DNA of 11,937 nucleotides from Bacteroides sp. CAG:927 (GTDB taxonomy: Bacteria > Bacteroidota > Bacteroidia > Bacteroidales > Muribaculaceae). Under the pieces are notes generated by a model. The model was not told the origin of the DNA and ran no database searches. It saw nothing but the letters and a program-made list of their open reading frames with translations. The stretch covers positions 45,576-57,512 of the forward strand of contig HF985636.1 of the NCBI GenBank assembly GCA_000431155.1. Direction: 5' to 3'. The translations under genes were made by a program, and so were the position numbers. Positions 1 through 8,198 of this stretch are shown in pieces. The first letter of the stretch is position 1. Every line of letters begins with the position of its first letter.

Positions 1-819
1 CACACGTCCGGATTTCGGGGCAACAAGAGTTGCGACATGACGCATTTTGCCGGGGGTATAATCATCCACAACCCAGCAGTTGTCGTATCCCTTACCGTAC
101 ACAAGAGCAGGAAAATCGGCTTTAATGTCACGTTTGAGAAGTTTGGGAGAGGTGAAATCCATGGGAGTTCCGGCCACGGGAGCAATTTCACCGGTAGGGA
201 TGAGAGTGTCATCGGTGGGTAAGTAATGCGAGCAGCCGAGCCACATGGTATGATCAAGAACAGAGCCGGAATTTTCACCGTCAAGGTTCCAATATGTGTG
301 ATTTGTGAGGTTCACCACTGTAGGTGCATCGGTAACGGCATGCAGGTCAAGAGTGAGTTTACAATCGTCGCTCCAAGTGTATCGGGCCGTAGCAGTAAGG
401 TTGCCGGGATAATTTTCATCACCGTCAGGACTATGCAGAGTGAAAACGACAGCATTATTTTCGGTTTTGGCATCCCATATCTGATTCTGGAATCCTTCAG
501 GACCACCATGGAGAGCGTTGGGTCCATTGTTGATGGCAAGCTGATAGGTTTTGCCGTCAACTACAAGATGACCTTTGGCTATACGGTTGGCATAACGTCC
601 CGGCACTTTTCCGGCACATGGACCATCAGCAATATAATCAGCAGGATTGGCATATCCTATCACGACATTGGTAAGCGAGCCATCGGCTTCGGGAAGCTCC
701 ACTCGCACGATTCCAGCACCGAGAGAGGACAATGTGACCTTGGCACCCCGGGCGTTGGTGAGGGTGAACAGAGTGATTTCGCCTTTAGGCGAAGGGGCTG
801 TGGTTTTGGTAATTTTCAT
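1..819 (-). CDS. galM: Aldose 1-epimerase (mutarotase), C-terminus cut by window edge
   Basis: Interconverts the alpha and beta anomers of aldoses such as galactose and glucose, the entry step of the Leloir galactose pathway, normally in the cytoplasm. I translated the minus strand from the ATG at 819-817. It stays open for 273 codons to base 1, so the stop lies outside the window. Family landmarks are in place: GRYANRIA (residues 74-81, with Arg79), NALHGG with catalytic His104, LTNHTYWNL with catalytic His174, and GYDNCWV with Asp246. His104 matches E. coli His104, and His174 is one residue off E. coli His175. GalM proteins are usually about 340-350 residues, so roughly 70 are missing, including the region of the catalytic Glu. 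No signal peptide is visible, which fits the cytoplasm; some Bacteroidota homologues are exported. The gene is divergent from priA. The start is the first Met before a typical N-terminal beta-strand; no Shine-Dalgarno is seen. Confidence 0.95.
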   Translation of the reverse strand, partial: MKITKTTAPSPKGEITLFTLTNARGAKVTLSSLGAGIVRVELPEADGSLTNVVIGYANPADYIADGPCAGKVPGRYANRIAKGHLVVDGKTYQLAINNGPNALHGGPEGFQNQIWDAKTENNAVVFTLHSPDGDENYPGNLTATARYTWSDDCKLTLDLHAVTDAPTVVNLTNHTYWNLDGENSGSVLDHTMWLGCSHYLPTDDTLIPTGEIAPVAGTPMDFTSPKLLKRDIKADFPALVYGKGYDNCWVVDDYTPGKMRHVATLVAPKSGRV

Positions 820-839
820 GGTGTTGAATTTTAATATGG

Positions 840-867
840 CAAAACTACAAAAAATAATCTGAATCAA
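840..867 (-). promoter_or_regulatory. Candidate Bacteroidota-type promoter for galM
   Basis: Read on the minus strand, TTG (867-865) is followed by 17 bases and then TAGTTTTG (847-840), an exact match to the Bacteroidota -7 consensus TAnnTTTG. The predicted transcript would start near 833-835 and have a leader of about 15 bases before the ATG at 819. The -33 element is only a TTG and this is an AT-rich stretch, so a chance match is possible. Confidence 0.45.
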
Positions 868-927
868 CCATTAAAAAAGTTCAATATCTATGGACCGTAC
901 GCTAAATATAATACCGCGAATGACACG

Positions 928-974
928 AAGCACAATAATAAGAATCAGTTTTGAAGCTCAGGATGATTGTGCTT
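928..974. repeat. 9-bp perfect inverted repeat upstream of priA
   Basis: AAGCACAAT at 928-936 pairs exactly with ATTGTGCTT at 966-974, separated by 29 bases. The right arm covers the proposed -33 element of the priA promoter (967-969), so a protein binding both arms could block priA transcription. It is also upstream of the predicted transcription start, so it should not be an RNA hairpin in priA mRNA. A 9-bp pair in a gap this size can arise by chance at about the few-percent level, so function is only inferred. Confidence 0.4.
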
Positions 975-996
975 TGGTCTATTTATCGTAAATTTG
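967..996 (+). promoter_or_regulatory. Candidate Bacteroidota-type promoter for priA (possibly priA-tamB)
   Basis: TTG at 967-969, a 19-base spacer, then TAAATTTG at 989-996, an exact match to TAnnTTTG. In this promoter class transcription starts a few bases after the -7 element, here about 1000-1004. That coincides with the priA ATG at 1001, so the mRNA would have no leader or almost none. The same GTAAATTTGC core with the same 19-base spacer occurs before the TPR-CHAT gene, which raises confidence in both sites. Confidence 0.6.
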
Positions 997-1000
997 CATT

Positions 1001-3478
1001 ATGCTTTATGCCGAGATACTCCTACCCCTGCCGCTTGCCGGCACGTTCAGTTACAGTGTGCCCCCGGAGATGGCCAAAACCATATCCCCGGGACATAGGG
1101 TAGTTGTGCCTTTCGGTGCAAAAAAATTCTATACCGGTATCGTAACGGCGCTCGGTCATAGTGCGCCGGGCAATTTTGAAGTGAAACCCATTGCGCAGCT
1201 TCTTGACCGGAATCCAATCATAAAACGGCCTCAACTACAACTGTGGGAATGGATAGCCGACTACTATCTTTGCTCCACCGGCGAGGTGTTCAAAGCTGCC
1301 ATGCCTGCGGGCCTGAAAGTGGAGAGCGAGACATTTATTGAGCGAGCAGAGGATTTTGAAGAAAATTCGGCCGATCGTCTGTCAGAGCGCGAGGTAATGG
1401 TTCTTGCCGTGCTCCAGCATGAAGGAAAGAGCATGAGCGTGGGCGAGATACAGAAAGTGACCGGAATTTCAAACGTGGGGGCAATAGCCTCCAGACTGCT
1501 TGAAAAAGGAGCCGTCGTAATATCAGAAAAGCTTGTGGAACGCTACCGTTCGCAAAAAGTGCGCTATGTGAAGCTTGCTATTGAGAGAGGAGACAATCAA
1601 GGACTTGAGGAAGCGTTTTCGGCTGTGAAAGGAGCCCGCAAGCAAGAGAAGGCATTCATGGCCATGCTTGAACTTACAGGATTCACACGACAAGGCACTC
1701 CCCTGCGCGAAGTGACACGCGAAGAGCTTGCAGAACGTGCCATGGTGACACCCGCAATAATCAAGGCACTTGCCGAAAAGAAGATAGTGGAAGAATACAT
1801 CCGTGAGGTAAACAGATTCAAATACAACGGATTGCCCAGCGGCAAAATGCCCGAATTATCAAATCCGCAATCCGTAGCACTGGATCAGATTCACCGCTCA
1901 TGGATGGAACACGATGTGACATTGCTGCACGGAGTGACATCAAGCGGCAAAACTGAAATTTATTGTCACCTGATAGATTACGTGCTGCGACAAGGCAGAC
2001 AGGTGCTGTATCTTGTTCCTGAAATAGCACTTACCACCCAGCTGACAGACCGTTTGCAGAAAGTGTTTGGAGAAAAAGTGGTGGTATATCATTCCAAATT
2101 CTCTGACAACGAGCGGGTGGACATATGGAAACGGCTGCTTGAAAGTGGCGAAGCATGTGTGGTGATAGGTGCCCGCTCATCGCTATTTTTGCCATTCTCC
2201 TCGCTGGGGCTTGTGATAGTGGACGAAGAGCATGAATCGAGCTACAAACAGACAGACCCGGCACCCCGCTACAACGGCAGAGATGTGGCAATGGTGCTTG
2301 CCAGAATGCACGGAGCCAAAACTTTGCTCGGAAGCGCCACACCTGCCATAGACACCTATTACAAAGCCACATCAGGACGATACGGGCTTGTGGAACTTAC
2401 CGAAAGATTTGGTAATGCCGAGTTGCCGGACATAAAGATAGTGGATTCAACCCGCGCACGCCGCCGAGGTGAGATGCAGGGCATTTTTAGCCGCGAACTC
2501 GCACAAAAGGTCATGAATGTGACCTCCACCGGCAAAGGACAGGCGATATTGTTTCTCAACCGGCGCGGATTTGCCCCGCGTGCAGTGTGCAAGATGTGCG
2601 GATGGACACCAAAATGTGAATGCTGTGATGTGGCCCTGACCTATCACCGGCGCATAGACAAACTCGTATGCCATTATTGCGGCAACATATATCCGCTTCC
2701 CACTGTATGCCCGGCCTGCAAAGAACCGGGAATAGAAGTAGTGGGATACGGCACCGAAAGAGTGGAAGACGAAGTGGAATCGGCGTTTCCCGACACACCG
2801 ATATTGCGTATGGACCTTGACACCACGCGCAACAAGGATGGCTATGCATCAATAATCAGAAATTTTTCGGAGGGGAAAGCCAGAATACTTGTCGGCACAC
2901 AGATGGTATCAAAAGGGCTTGATTTCGGAAATGTAAAGGTAGTGGGCATAGTGGACGCTGACGGCATGCTGAATATGCCGGATTTCAGGGCATCGGAGCG
3001 GGCATTCAACATGATGGAGCAACTTGCCGGGCGTGCCGGACGCCGTGAAGGGAAAGGCGAAGTCATAATCCAGACACGGCAACCGATGCATCCGGTACTG
3101 GAGCATGTGGCCGCTCACGACTACAAGGGTTTTTATTCCGAGGAAATAACCGAGAGACAACGATACCTCTATCCGCCGTTCACAAGGCTGATTTGCATTT
3201 ATATAAAGCATCGCGACCCACGCGAAGCCGACTCACTGGGAGTGGCATACGGAAAGCGTCTCCGTGAACTGTTCGGCAACCGTGTGTTAGGGCCGGAAGA
3301 GCCTCATGTGGGAAGGGTACAATCTTTTTTCATCCGCAAGATTATGCTCAAAGTGGAGCTTAACGCCTCAATGAAAAAGGTCAAGGAGATACTGCGCAAC
3401 ACCCTTATAGAAATGCATGAGGCGCGCAACAGCGCTATACGCACCGCAGTGGTGTATTATGATGTTGACCCCTATTAA
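1001..3478 (+). CDS. priA: Primosomal protein N' (replication restart helicase PriA)
   Basis: An ATP-dependent 3'-5' superfamily 2 helicase that recognises abandoned replication forks and reloads the replicative helicase after damage. It is 825 residues long. In order: the 3'-DNA-end binding domain (about 1-105, starting AEILLPLPLAGTFSYSVP); two winged-helix-like segments (about 127-190 and 212-275); Walker A GVTSSGKT (311-318, Lys317); the DEEH box (408-411); a zinc region with Cys530, 533, 539, 542, 557, 560, 570 and 573; and motifs V/VI with VGTQMVSKGLDF and QLAGRAGRR. The eight cysteines keep the exact spacing of the E. coli set. E. coli PriA is 732 residues; nearly all the extra length lies before Walker A. 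The start at 1001 is fixed by the conserved N-terminal strand, since the next Met is residue 24. No Shine-Dalgarno is present. tamB follows after 23 bp. Confidence 0.98.
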   Translation: MLYAEILLPLPLAGTFSYSVPPEMAKTISPGHRVVVPFGAKKFYTGIVTALGHSAPGNFEVKPIAQLLDRNPIIKRPQLQLWEWIADYYLCSTGEVFKAAMPAGLKVESETFIERAEDFEENSADRLSEREVMVLAVLQHEGKSMSVGEIQKVTGISNVGAIASRLLEKGAVVISEKLVERYRSQKVRYVKLAIERGDNQGLEEAFSAVKGARKQEKAFMAMLELTGFTRQGTPLREVTREELAERAMVTPAIIKALAEKKIVEEYIREVNRFKYNGLPSGKMPELSNPQSVALDQIHRSWMEHDVTLLHGVTSSGKTEIYCHLIDYVLRQGRQVLYLVPEIALTTQLTDRLQKVFGEKVVVYHSKFSDNERVDIWKRLLESGEACVVIGARSSLFLPFSSLGLVIVDEEHESSYKQTDPAPRYNGRDVAMVLARMHGAKTLLGSATPAIDTYYKATSGRYGLVELTERFGNAELPDIKIVDSTRARRRGEMQGIFSRELAQKVMNVTSTGKGQAILFLNRRGFAPRAVCKMCGWTPKCECCDVALTYHRRIDKLVCHYCGNIYPLPTVCPACKEPGIEVVGYGTERVEDEVESAFPDTPILRMDLDTTRNKDGYASIIRNFSEGKARILVGTQMVSKGLDFGNVKVVGIVDADGMLNMPDFRASERAFNMMEQLAGRAGRREGKGEVIIQTRQPMHPVLEHVAAHDYKGFYSEEITERQRYLYPPFTRLICIYIKHRDPREADSLGVAYGKRLRELFGNRVLGPEEPHVGRVQSFFIRKIMLKVELNASMKKVKEILRNTLIEMHEARNSAIRTAVVYYDVDPY

Positions 3479-3501
3479 CCGTAAAAAATCAGTATAAGAT
3501 T

Positions 3502-6500
3502 TTGAAAAAGATATATAAAATAGTTCGCGCGATATTAGTCACACTTCTGGCACTTGCCTTTTTAGTGCCGGTGTCGGCTTATGTGCTGCTGTCGTTGCCC
3601 GGGGTGCAACGCGGCATATGCCACAGGGTTGAACGCGAACTGACCACATTGCTTGACATGCGCGTGAATGTGAACGCAGTGGCCATATCACCGTTCAACA
3701 GAGTAACGCTTCATCACATAGCCGTGCAAGACTCTTTGGGCGACACGGCTATTGCCGTGGACCGCGTAGGAGCCGGTATAAATCTCTTTGATTTTTTTGT
3801 GAAACGCCGCATAGTTCTAAACTATGCCGAGGTATTGGGGCTGGATGCCCGCATCAAACGTGATTCCGCCGGCACGCCGCTAAATATCCAACCTCTCATC
3901 ACCGCACTTGCGCCCAAGGACAAAAACAAACCGCCCACACAGTTCAACATTGCCATTCGCACTGTGGTGATACGCAACTGCTCGGTGAGCTATGATGTGC
4001 TGTCAGCACCGCGCAAGGAGAAAGGTATTGACCCGAATCATTTGTCAATAAGCCGACTGCGTGCCGATGTGAATTTGCCACAGCTCAAAAATGATGACTT
4101 TATAATAGACCTGCGCCGGCTTGCCTTGTCGGAGCGCAGCGGCCTGCAACTTACAGACCTGAACGGACTGTTTCACATCACATCAGGAGGAGTGGATGTC
4201 AGTGGACTGGAACTGCGACTTCCACGCACCCAACTCTCGTTCAGTGACATTGCAGTAAGATATAAGTCCACCGAATGGCTGTCAAAAAACTGGCCAACCA
4301 TTCCTCTGAATCTTGAATTGCAGCAAGGAAGCCACATCAATCCTGCCGATATGGCATGGGCCGTACCGATGTTGGAGAATCTGGATTTCAATGCCGACAT
4401 AAGCCTGCATGTGGAAGGGACACCCCGGCATTTTGAAATGAAGCGACTTGAGCTGATGTGCCAAAAACCGATGTTTGATTTGAAGGCCCACGGTACAGTG
4501 ACAGGTATCGGGCAAATGGAGAAAGAGATAGAAGCAGACATACCGGACCTTACATTAACCACATCCGCGCCGGAACTGACAGCAACCATCACCACCGTAA
4601 AGCCGTTGGGCAGCAAAGTTACTGACATGGCAAACGCACTCGGCATCATGAAGCTTACGGCTGAAGCACACGGAACGCCTTCGCGAGCCAATGTTGCAGC
4701 GACCCTCACCACATCCCCCGGAACCATAAACATGGAGGTGGAGATGAACCGTTCCAAAGCGAAAGTCACAGCATTTAAAGGCAATCTGGAAATTAAGGAT
4801 TTTCAAGCCGCTACAATGTTGCAGCCGTTTGGAGGTGCGGCAGCCCAAACAGGCAATGTGGATATGCAGGCAAAATTTGACATAGCATTGCAAAACGGGA
4901 TGCCCAAAGGCTCGGTAGAAGCATTCTTAAACAACATAACCTATCGCGGTCACACATATCAGGATATTACCGCCGATGTGGAAATTGACGGCACTAAATA
5001 TTCCGGAAACATAGAGAGCGACACGCCCGGGCTGGACCTGTATGCCTACGGAGAGTTTGATGCAAACAAAACGCTCAAATCTCTGCGCATGGAGCTGGAT
5101 ATAGACGACATCAATCTTGCCAATCTCGGCGCACTGCCCAAATACGAGGGGTATTCACTGTCGGCTTCGGGAACAGCACAACTGTGCGGCACATCCGTGG
5201 ACGATATAGCCGGAGAGGTGGCATTGCGCAATATAGATTTCCTGAACGACCAAGGTCACGGCATAGCCATAGACTCCATTATGGCAATATCCGTGGTGCA
5301 TGCCGACGCACCTGACACAATAACCGTTCACAGTCCGATACTCACAGCCCAAATGAACGGCGAATATAAGCTGAGCACTTTGGTGAAAAGCGTCAAAGCC
5401 ATGATTGCCAAAGAATTTCCCGCATTGTTCCCCCATGAAGCCGCATATAATGTGTATGCACCGGAACTCGCAGTCAACAATTTTGATTACAAAATAACAC
5501 TATTGGATACAGACCCGATTGCCCAACTTGTGAAACTGCCTGTGTCAGTGATATATCCGATAGAAATCAATGGCAATGTGAGCACTATCGGGCGTAAACT
5601 CAGCCTAAATGTAGATGCCCCTTATCTACAGCAAAAAGACAAGCTGATAGAAAACACATCGGTGAGGTTTGATTTCAGCGGCGACTCCATGAGCACCGCT
5701 CCCGCCACACTGTGGTGCACTACGCAGATGCCCACCAAGAAAGGCGACATGATTCTGAGCCTGAACGCCAACGGCGGCAATGACCGTCTTGACACACAAA
5801 TGATGTGGAATGTGAGGAGAGAACGCACATTCAAGGGGAATGTGAACCTTACAGCAGAATTCAGCCGTCCGGACACAGTGCCCAACGGAGGTATCGCCAC
5901 TACCCTGCATATCAATCCCGGCAATGTGGTTTTCAACGACACAGCATGGCACATCTCGCCCGCACGCATAGATATATACGGCAAACGGGCAGAAATCAAG
6001 GATTTCCGCGTAGGTCACGACGGCCAATACATCACTGCCAGCGGTATTGCCTCCACCAATCCGACGGACACCGTTCTGCTCAATCTGGATGATGTGAACC
6101 TTGACTATGTGTTTGAGACACTGGGCATAGAGGCAGCCATGTTTGGCGGAAATGCCACCGGGCGTTTCTATGCCACAGACCTGTTTACAAAACTGCCAAG
6201 AGCATACACACCGGACCTGCATGTAAAGCGTTTCAGCTATAACGGCACTGTTTTGGGCGACACGCACATACGGTCAGAGTGGGTACCTGAAACCAAGACC
6301 ATAACGCTTAAGGCAGATGTGACCGAAGAATCGGGCAAACATTCGTATGTGGACGGCAGAATTCTGCCTACATGCGATTCCCTGGACTTCCATTTCAAAG
6401 CCGACAAACTGCCCATAGGATTTCTGAGACCTTTCATGTCGGCCTTTGCCGACAATATAAGCGGTTATGCAAGCGGCGAGGCCCGGCTGTGGGGAACCTT

Positions 6501-8103
6501 CAAGCTGATAGACATGGTAGGAGATGTATATGGCGAGGACGTGAGTCTCAAACTCGGATTCACCAACACCACCTACACGACTTCGGGCAAGGTGAGCCTG
6601 ACTCCCGGACGAATAGACCTGCGCAATCTGACGCTCCACGACATATACGGAAATACGGCACAATTGAACGGATGGCTTAAACACGAATTCTTCAAAAGCC
6701 CGAGTTTCAACTTCTCCATCACCGATGCGAGCAACATGCTGGTATATGATGTGCCTGAAAACACGGAGACAAACTGGTTCGGAACAATCTACGGCAACGG
6801 ATCGGCGTCTGTAACGGGACGCCCCGGCATAGTAAATATAGGTGTGAACATGAGAACCGCGCCAAAATCCACGTTCACATTCGTACTGTCTGATGTCAAA
6901 GTTGCCAATGACTACACATTTATAACATTCCGCGATAAAGACCAAGCCCGCAAAGATTCCATAGCCAACCACGGATATGACGCGGTGGTGAAACAGCTGA
7001 AAAAACGTATAGCACAGTCGGTGGAACAATCGGCACCTACCATATACAATATGAACATATCGGTGGACGTGACCCCACAGGCCGAGGTGATTCTGGTAAT
7101 GGACCCAGTGGGTGGAGACAAAATACGAGCATTCGGCCAAGGCAACCTGCGCATGAGCTATAATTCAGCCAATGAAGACCTGCACATGTACGGCACATAT
7201 ACCCTTGACCGTGGAAGCTACAATTTCACACTTCAGGACATTATCATCAAACCTTTTACCATCAGGGAAGGAAGCTCAATAGTGTTCCACGGGGATCCAT
7301 ACGCGGCCCAGCTTGACATCAAGGCATCGTACAACGTAAATGCCAACCTGAGCGATCTTGACGAATCGTTCCTTGAGGACAAGGACCTCAACCGCACCTC
7401 GGTGCCCGTCCACGCTATGCTGCTGGTAACAGGCGACATGCGTCAGCCGGACATTAATTTTGATCTTGAGTTTCCCACTCTGACATCGGATGTGGTTCGC
7501 AAGGTGCGGTCAATTATCAGCACGGACGAAATGATGAACCGTCAGATCATATATCTGCTGGCACTCAACCGTTTTTACACGCCCGATTATGTGAGCGCGA
7601 CAAAGGGCAATGAACTGGTGTCGGTGGCATCCAGCACACTATCATCACAACTCGGAAACATACTCGGGCAGCTGAGCGACAATTGGAATATTGCACCCAA
7701 CCTGCGCAGCGACCGAGGAGATTTCAGCGATGTGCAGTTTGATGTGGCATTGTCAAGCCATCTGCTCAACAACCGACTGCTGCTGAACGGTAATTTAGGG
7801 TACAGAGACAACACTCTTAACAACAACTCATTTATCGGCGATTTTGACATAGAATACTTTCTCAACCGTTCCGGCTCAATCCGTCTTAAGGCATATAACC
7901 GCTACAACGACCAGAACTATTATGTGAAAAGCGCACTCACTACCCAAGGCGTGGGGGTAGTGTTCAAACGTGATTTTGACGATATATTATCGTTTCTCAA
8001 ACCAATCCGAAGGTGGCTTACACGCAAAAAAACGCAAACTGCAGACACCACAAAAACCACCCCTGCCGAACCACAAGAACCGGCTCCTACAACAGCAGAA
8101 TAA
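3502..8103 (+). CDS. tamB: TamB/AsmA-like translocation and assembly module protein (TamB domain, DUF490)
   Basis: A very large inner-membrane-anchored periplasmic protein of the TamB/AsmA-like group. Members span the envelope as long beta-rich grooves and act in outer-membrane protein assembly (with TamA) or phospholipid transport. It is 1533 residues. Residues about 8-31 form one hydrophobic signal anchor after MKKIYKIVR. Then come about 1,100 residues of repetitive beta-strand sequence. The C-terminal TamB domain (about 1080-1500) shows LDRGSYNFTL and GSSIVFHGDP (about 1233-1265), PDINFDLEFP (about 1316) and NRQIIYLLALNRFY (about 1346). The last 25 residues are Pro/Thr/Glu-rich low complexity. 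The start is TTG at 3502: no in-frame ATG exists upstream, and the first internal Met (about residue 53) would lose the anchor. No promoter was found in the 23-bp gap after priA, so they are probably co-transcribed. No TamA/BamA-like partner is present in the window. Substrate is unknown. Confidence 0.92.
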   Translation: MKKIYKIVRAILVTLLALAFLVPVSAYVLLSLPGVQRGICHRVERELTTLLDMRVNVNAVAISPFNRVTLHHIAVQDSLGDTAIAVDRVGAGINLFDFFVKRRIVLNYAEVLGLDARIKRDSAGTPLNIQPLITALAPKDKNKPPTQFNIAIRTVVIRNCSVSYDVLSAPRKEKGIDPNHLSISRLRADVNLPQLKNDDFIIDLRRLALSERSGLQLTDLNGLFHITSGGVDVSGLELRLPRTQLSFSDIAVRYKSTEWLSKNWPTIPLNLELQQGSHINPADMAWAVPMLENLDFNADISLHVEGTPRHFEMKRLELMCQKPMFDLKAHGTVTGIGQMEKEIEADIPDLTLTTSAPELTATITTVKPLGSKVTDMANALGIMKLTAEAHGTPSRANVAATLTTSPGTINMEVEMNRSKAKVTAFKGNLEIKDFQAATMLQPFGGAAAQTGNVDMQAKFDIALQNGMPKGSVEAFLNNITYRGHTYQDITADVEIDGTKYSGNIESDTPGLDLYAYGEFDANKTLKSLRMELDIDDINLANLGALPKYEGYSLSASGTAQLCGTSVDDIAGEVALRNIDFLNDQGHGIAIDSIMAISVVHADAPDTITVHSPILTAQMNGEYKLSTLVKSVKAMIAKEFPALFPHEAAYNVYAPELAVNNFDYKITLLDTDPIAQLVKLPVSVIYPIEINGNVSTIGRKLSLNVDAPYLQQKDKLIENTSVRFDFSGDSMSTAPATLWCTTQMPTKKGDMILSLNANGGNDRLDTQMMWNVRRERTFKGNVNLTAEFSRPDTVPNGGIATTLHINPGNVVFNDTAWHISPARIDIYGKRAEIKDFRVGHDGQYITASGIASTNPTDTVLLNLDDVNLDYVFETLGIEAAMFGGNATGRFYATDLFTKLPRAYTPDLHVKRFSYNGTVLGDTHIRSEWVPETKTITLKADVTEESGKHSYVDGRILPTCDSLDFHFKADKLPIGFLRPFMSAFADNISGYASGEARLWGTFKLIDMVGDVYGEDVSLKLGFTNTTYTTSGKVSLTPGRIDLRNLTLHDIYGNTAQLNGWLKHEFFKSPSFNFSITDASNMLVYDVPENTETNWFGTIYGNGSASVTGRPGIVNIGVNMRTAPKSTFTFVLSDVKVANDYTFITFRDKDQARKDSIANHGYDAVVKQLKKRIAQSVEQSAPTIYNMNISVDVTPQAEVILVMDPVGGDKIRAFGQGNLRMSYNSANEDLHMYGTYTLDRGSYNFTLQDIIIKPFTIREGSSIVFHGDPYAAQLDIKASYNVNANLSDLDESFLEDKDLNRTSVPVHAMLLVTGDMRQPDINFDLEFPTLTSDVVRKVRSIISTDEMMNRQIIYLLALNRFYTPDYVSATKGNELVSVASSTLSSQLGNILGQLSDNWNIAPNLRSDRGDFSDVQFDVALSSHLLNNRLLLNGNLGYRDNTLNNNSFIGDFDIEYFLNRSGSIRLKAYNRYNDQNYYVKSALTTQGVGVVFKRDFDDILSFLKPIRRWLTRKKTQTADTTKTTPAEPQEPAPTTAE

Positions 8104-8198
8104 CAGTGCCGGAAGTTGATTTTGCGGATTAGGAATTAATATGTAAATTTGCGCAATACAATCATTTACACATTCATATGCCATTTCGGTCAGACTGC
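8104..8198. other. Intergenic region between tamB and the TPR-CHAT gene
   Basis: This 95-bp gap holds a promoter for the downstream gene (8122-8151) and an AT-rich leader. I find no convincing intrinsic terminator for tamB: the only candidate is a 5-bp stem without a following T tract. Confidence 0.7.
8121..8151 (+). promoter_or_regulatory. Bacteroidota-type promoter for the TPR-CHAT gene
   Basis: TTTG at 8121-8124, a 19-base spacer, then TAAATTTG at 8144-8151, which fits both elements of the Bacteroidota -33/-7 consensus. Transcription is predicted to start near 8156-8159. The leader would be about 20 bases to the ATG at 8178 or about 42 to the ATG at 8199. The site shows the TPR-CHAT gene is probably transcribed apart from priA-tamB. 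Confidence 0.65.

Larger units (their letters stand above)
820..1000. other. Divergent intergenic region between galM and priA
   Basis: This 181-bp gap separates the divergent starts of galM and priA. It is AT-rich and holds a candidate promoter facing each way, plus one 9-bp perfect inverted repeat. I see no small ORF, riboswitch-like fold or tRNA in it. The central part, about 870-927, holds nothing I can recognise. Confidence 0.7.

Noticed and set aside
226..834. 202-codon plus-strand open frame at the left end
   Set aside because: It is the antisense of galM, whose minus-strand translation has both catalytic histidines and continuous family similarity.
943..968. Short inverted repeat AATCA / TGATT inside the larger repeat
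   Set aside because: Five base pairs are too few to support a hairpin or operator call in AT-rich DNA.
3465..3504. Possible tamB promoter: TTG at 3465-3467 and TAAGATTTTG at 3495-3504
   Set aside because: The spacing inside the -7 element is two bases too long, and transcription would start inside the coding region. Co-transcription with priA is simpler.
6274..7140. 288-codon open frame on the minus strand inside tamB, and other long antisense frames (4173-4784, 5626-6267)
   Set aside because: The plus-strand TamB frame is continuous and carries family motifs across these positions. The antisense products show low-complexity, Cys/His-rich composition and no recognisable domain.
8080..8112. 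Possible terminator after tamB: CCGGC at 8080-8084 with GCCGG at 8108-8112
   Set aside because: The stem is only 5 bp with a 23-base loop, it starts inside the coding region, and no T tract follows directly.
8178..8198. Alternative upstream start ATG 8178 for the TPR-CHAT gene
   Set aside because: It is in frame and fits the AT-rich leader, but it places MPFRSDC ahead of a textbook MKK signal peptide. Kept as an alternative only.
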